5,753 bases of DNA from Methylomarinum sp964474415 (GTDB taxonomy: Bacteria > Pseudomonadota > Gammaproteobacteria > Methylococcales > Methylomonadaceae): positions 1 to 5,753 of the forward strand of contig CAYYSO010000142.1 in NCBI GenBank assembly GCA_964474415.1. The letters are read 5' to 3'. The notes below the pieces were generated by a model that searched no databases, was not told where the DNA came from, and worked only from the letters and a program-made list of their open reading frames with translations. The position numbers and the translations under genes were made by a program. Numbering within the stretch: position 1 is the first letter of the stretch; every line of letters starts with the position of its first letter. Positions 5,077 to 5,753 of the stretch are shown here, in pieces.

Positions 5077-5753
5077 ATGGCCGATATCGAAAAGTGGGAT
5101 GTGGAGAACGAAAGTTTTTGGGAAGAGGAGGGAAAGTTTATTGCCAAGCGCAATTTATGGATTTCCATACCGAGCTTGTTATGCGGTTTTGCTATTTGGT
5201 TGTATTGGGGGATTATAACGGTACAGATGTTGAATCTGGGGTTTCCTTATGAAAAGTCGGAATTATTTACCTTAATGGCGATTGCCGGATTGACTGGTGC
5301 AACATTGCGAATTCCCAGCAGTTTTTTTATCCGTTTATGCGGTGGTCGTAATACTATTTTCTTTACTACCGCCTTGTTAATGATTCCAGCGTTAGGTACA
5401 GGGATTGCCTTACAAGATAGAAACACACCTTTTTGGGTGTTTCAGATATTGGCATTGCTATCGGGTTTTGGCGGAGGTAACTTTGCTTCGTCAATGTCTA
5501 ATATCAGTTTTTTCTTTCCCAAAAAAGTACAGGGATTGGCTTTAGGTCTCAATGCCGGTTTGGGTAATTTTGGTGTCACCACCATGCAGGTTTTGATTCC
5601 GCTATCCATGACCTTTGGTCTATTTGGTGCCCTGGGCGGTGACCCCATGATTTTGCAATCCACTTCAGGTACACTGGTCGGTAAAATCGCTGCCGGATCA
5701 GAAACCTATATTCAAAATGCCGGATTTATCTGGTTGCTGTTTTTAATACCGCT
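5077..5753 (+). CDS. narK: NarK-type nitrate/nitrite transporter (MFS), 3' end outside window
   Basis: This inner-membrane carrier of the major facilitator superfamily (nitrate/nitrite porter family) moves nitrate in and/or nitrite out. The frame is open from the ATG at 5077 to the right edge: 225 codons, roughly the first half of a protein usually about 450-500 residues long. Its N terminus (FWEEEGKFIAKRNLWISIP, residues 14-32) follows the E. coli NarK pattern FW..G..IA.RNLWIS.P. Arg78 in GATLRIP corresponds to Arg89 of E. coli NarK, one of the two substrate-binding arginines. The nitrate-porter signature is complete: GFGGGNFASSMSNISFFFP at 130-148, followed by KKVQGLALGLNAGLGNFGVT up to 168. 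About five membrane helices are visible, with the sixth starting near residue 213. The hydrophilic loop at 187-212 resembles the one between helices 5 and 6. The gene is divergent from the HPP-CBS gene across 262 nt. Respiratory or assimilatory nitrate genes may follow outside the window. Both import and exchange modes exist in the family, so direction cannot be told from here. Confidence 0.93.
   Translation, partial: MADIEKWDVENESFWEEEGKFIAKRNLWISIPSLLCGFAIWLYWGIITVQMLNLGFPYEKSELFTLMAIAGLTGATLRIPSSFFIRLCGGRNTIFFTTALLMIPALGTGIALQDRNTPFWVFQILALLSGFGGGNFASSMSNISFFFPKKVQGLALGLNAGLGNFGVTTMQVLIPLSMTFGLFGALGGDPMILQSTSGTLVGKIAAGSETYIQNAGFIWLLFLIP

Noticed and set aside
5442..5663. 73-codon minus-strand frame inside narK
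   Set aside because: It is antisense to the nitrate-porter signature region, which is clearly coding on the plus strand.

Overview
The window looks like chromosomal DNA of a gammaproteobacterium that is moderately rich in A+T. A Methylococcales-type methanotroph would fit the combination of a membrane pyrophosphatase with nitrate/nitrite transport, but that placement is a guess from gene content. There are five protein-coding genes, and both edges cut genes. I see no tRNA, rRNA, CRISPR array, insertion sequence or phage gene.

Left part (1-3056, plus strand): the 3' end of a gene, probably the long cytoplasmic tail of a CPA1/NhaP-type cation:proton antiporter. After a 244-nt gap comes a complete membrane-bound pyrophosphatase gene (hppA). 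The pyrophosphatase has the K+-dependent signature (GNTTAA rather than GNTTKA). Its ion-gate glutamate sits in the position used by Na+-pumping enzymes (DIFESY). Next to an antiporter tail, this suggests a sodium/proton energetics locus driven by pyrophosphate, although default annotation would call the enzyme a proton pump.

Middle part (3060-4814, minus strand): a small unrecognised four-helix membrane protein whose stop codon lies 3 nt from the hppA stop (convergent). Upstream of it on the same strand is an HPP-family integral membrane protein fused to two CBS domains. The 195-nt gap between them holds a striking bulged inverted repeat with a smaller hairpin directly beside it.

Right part (4815-5753): a 262-nt divergent intergenic region, then the first 225 codons of a NarK-type nitrate/nitrite transporter that runs off the window. 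HPP proteins of cyanobacteria and chloroplasts have been linked to nitrite transport, so the divergent HPP-CBS/narK pair is plausibly a nitrate/nitrite transport module with nucleotide-sensing control. The shared upstream region contains several palindromes, one resembling a weak FNR/DNR-type site. No clearly new multi-gene system is visible. The best leads are the ion specificity of the pyrophosphatase, the HPP-CBS/NarK pairing, and the hairpin element between the two minus-strand genes.
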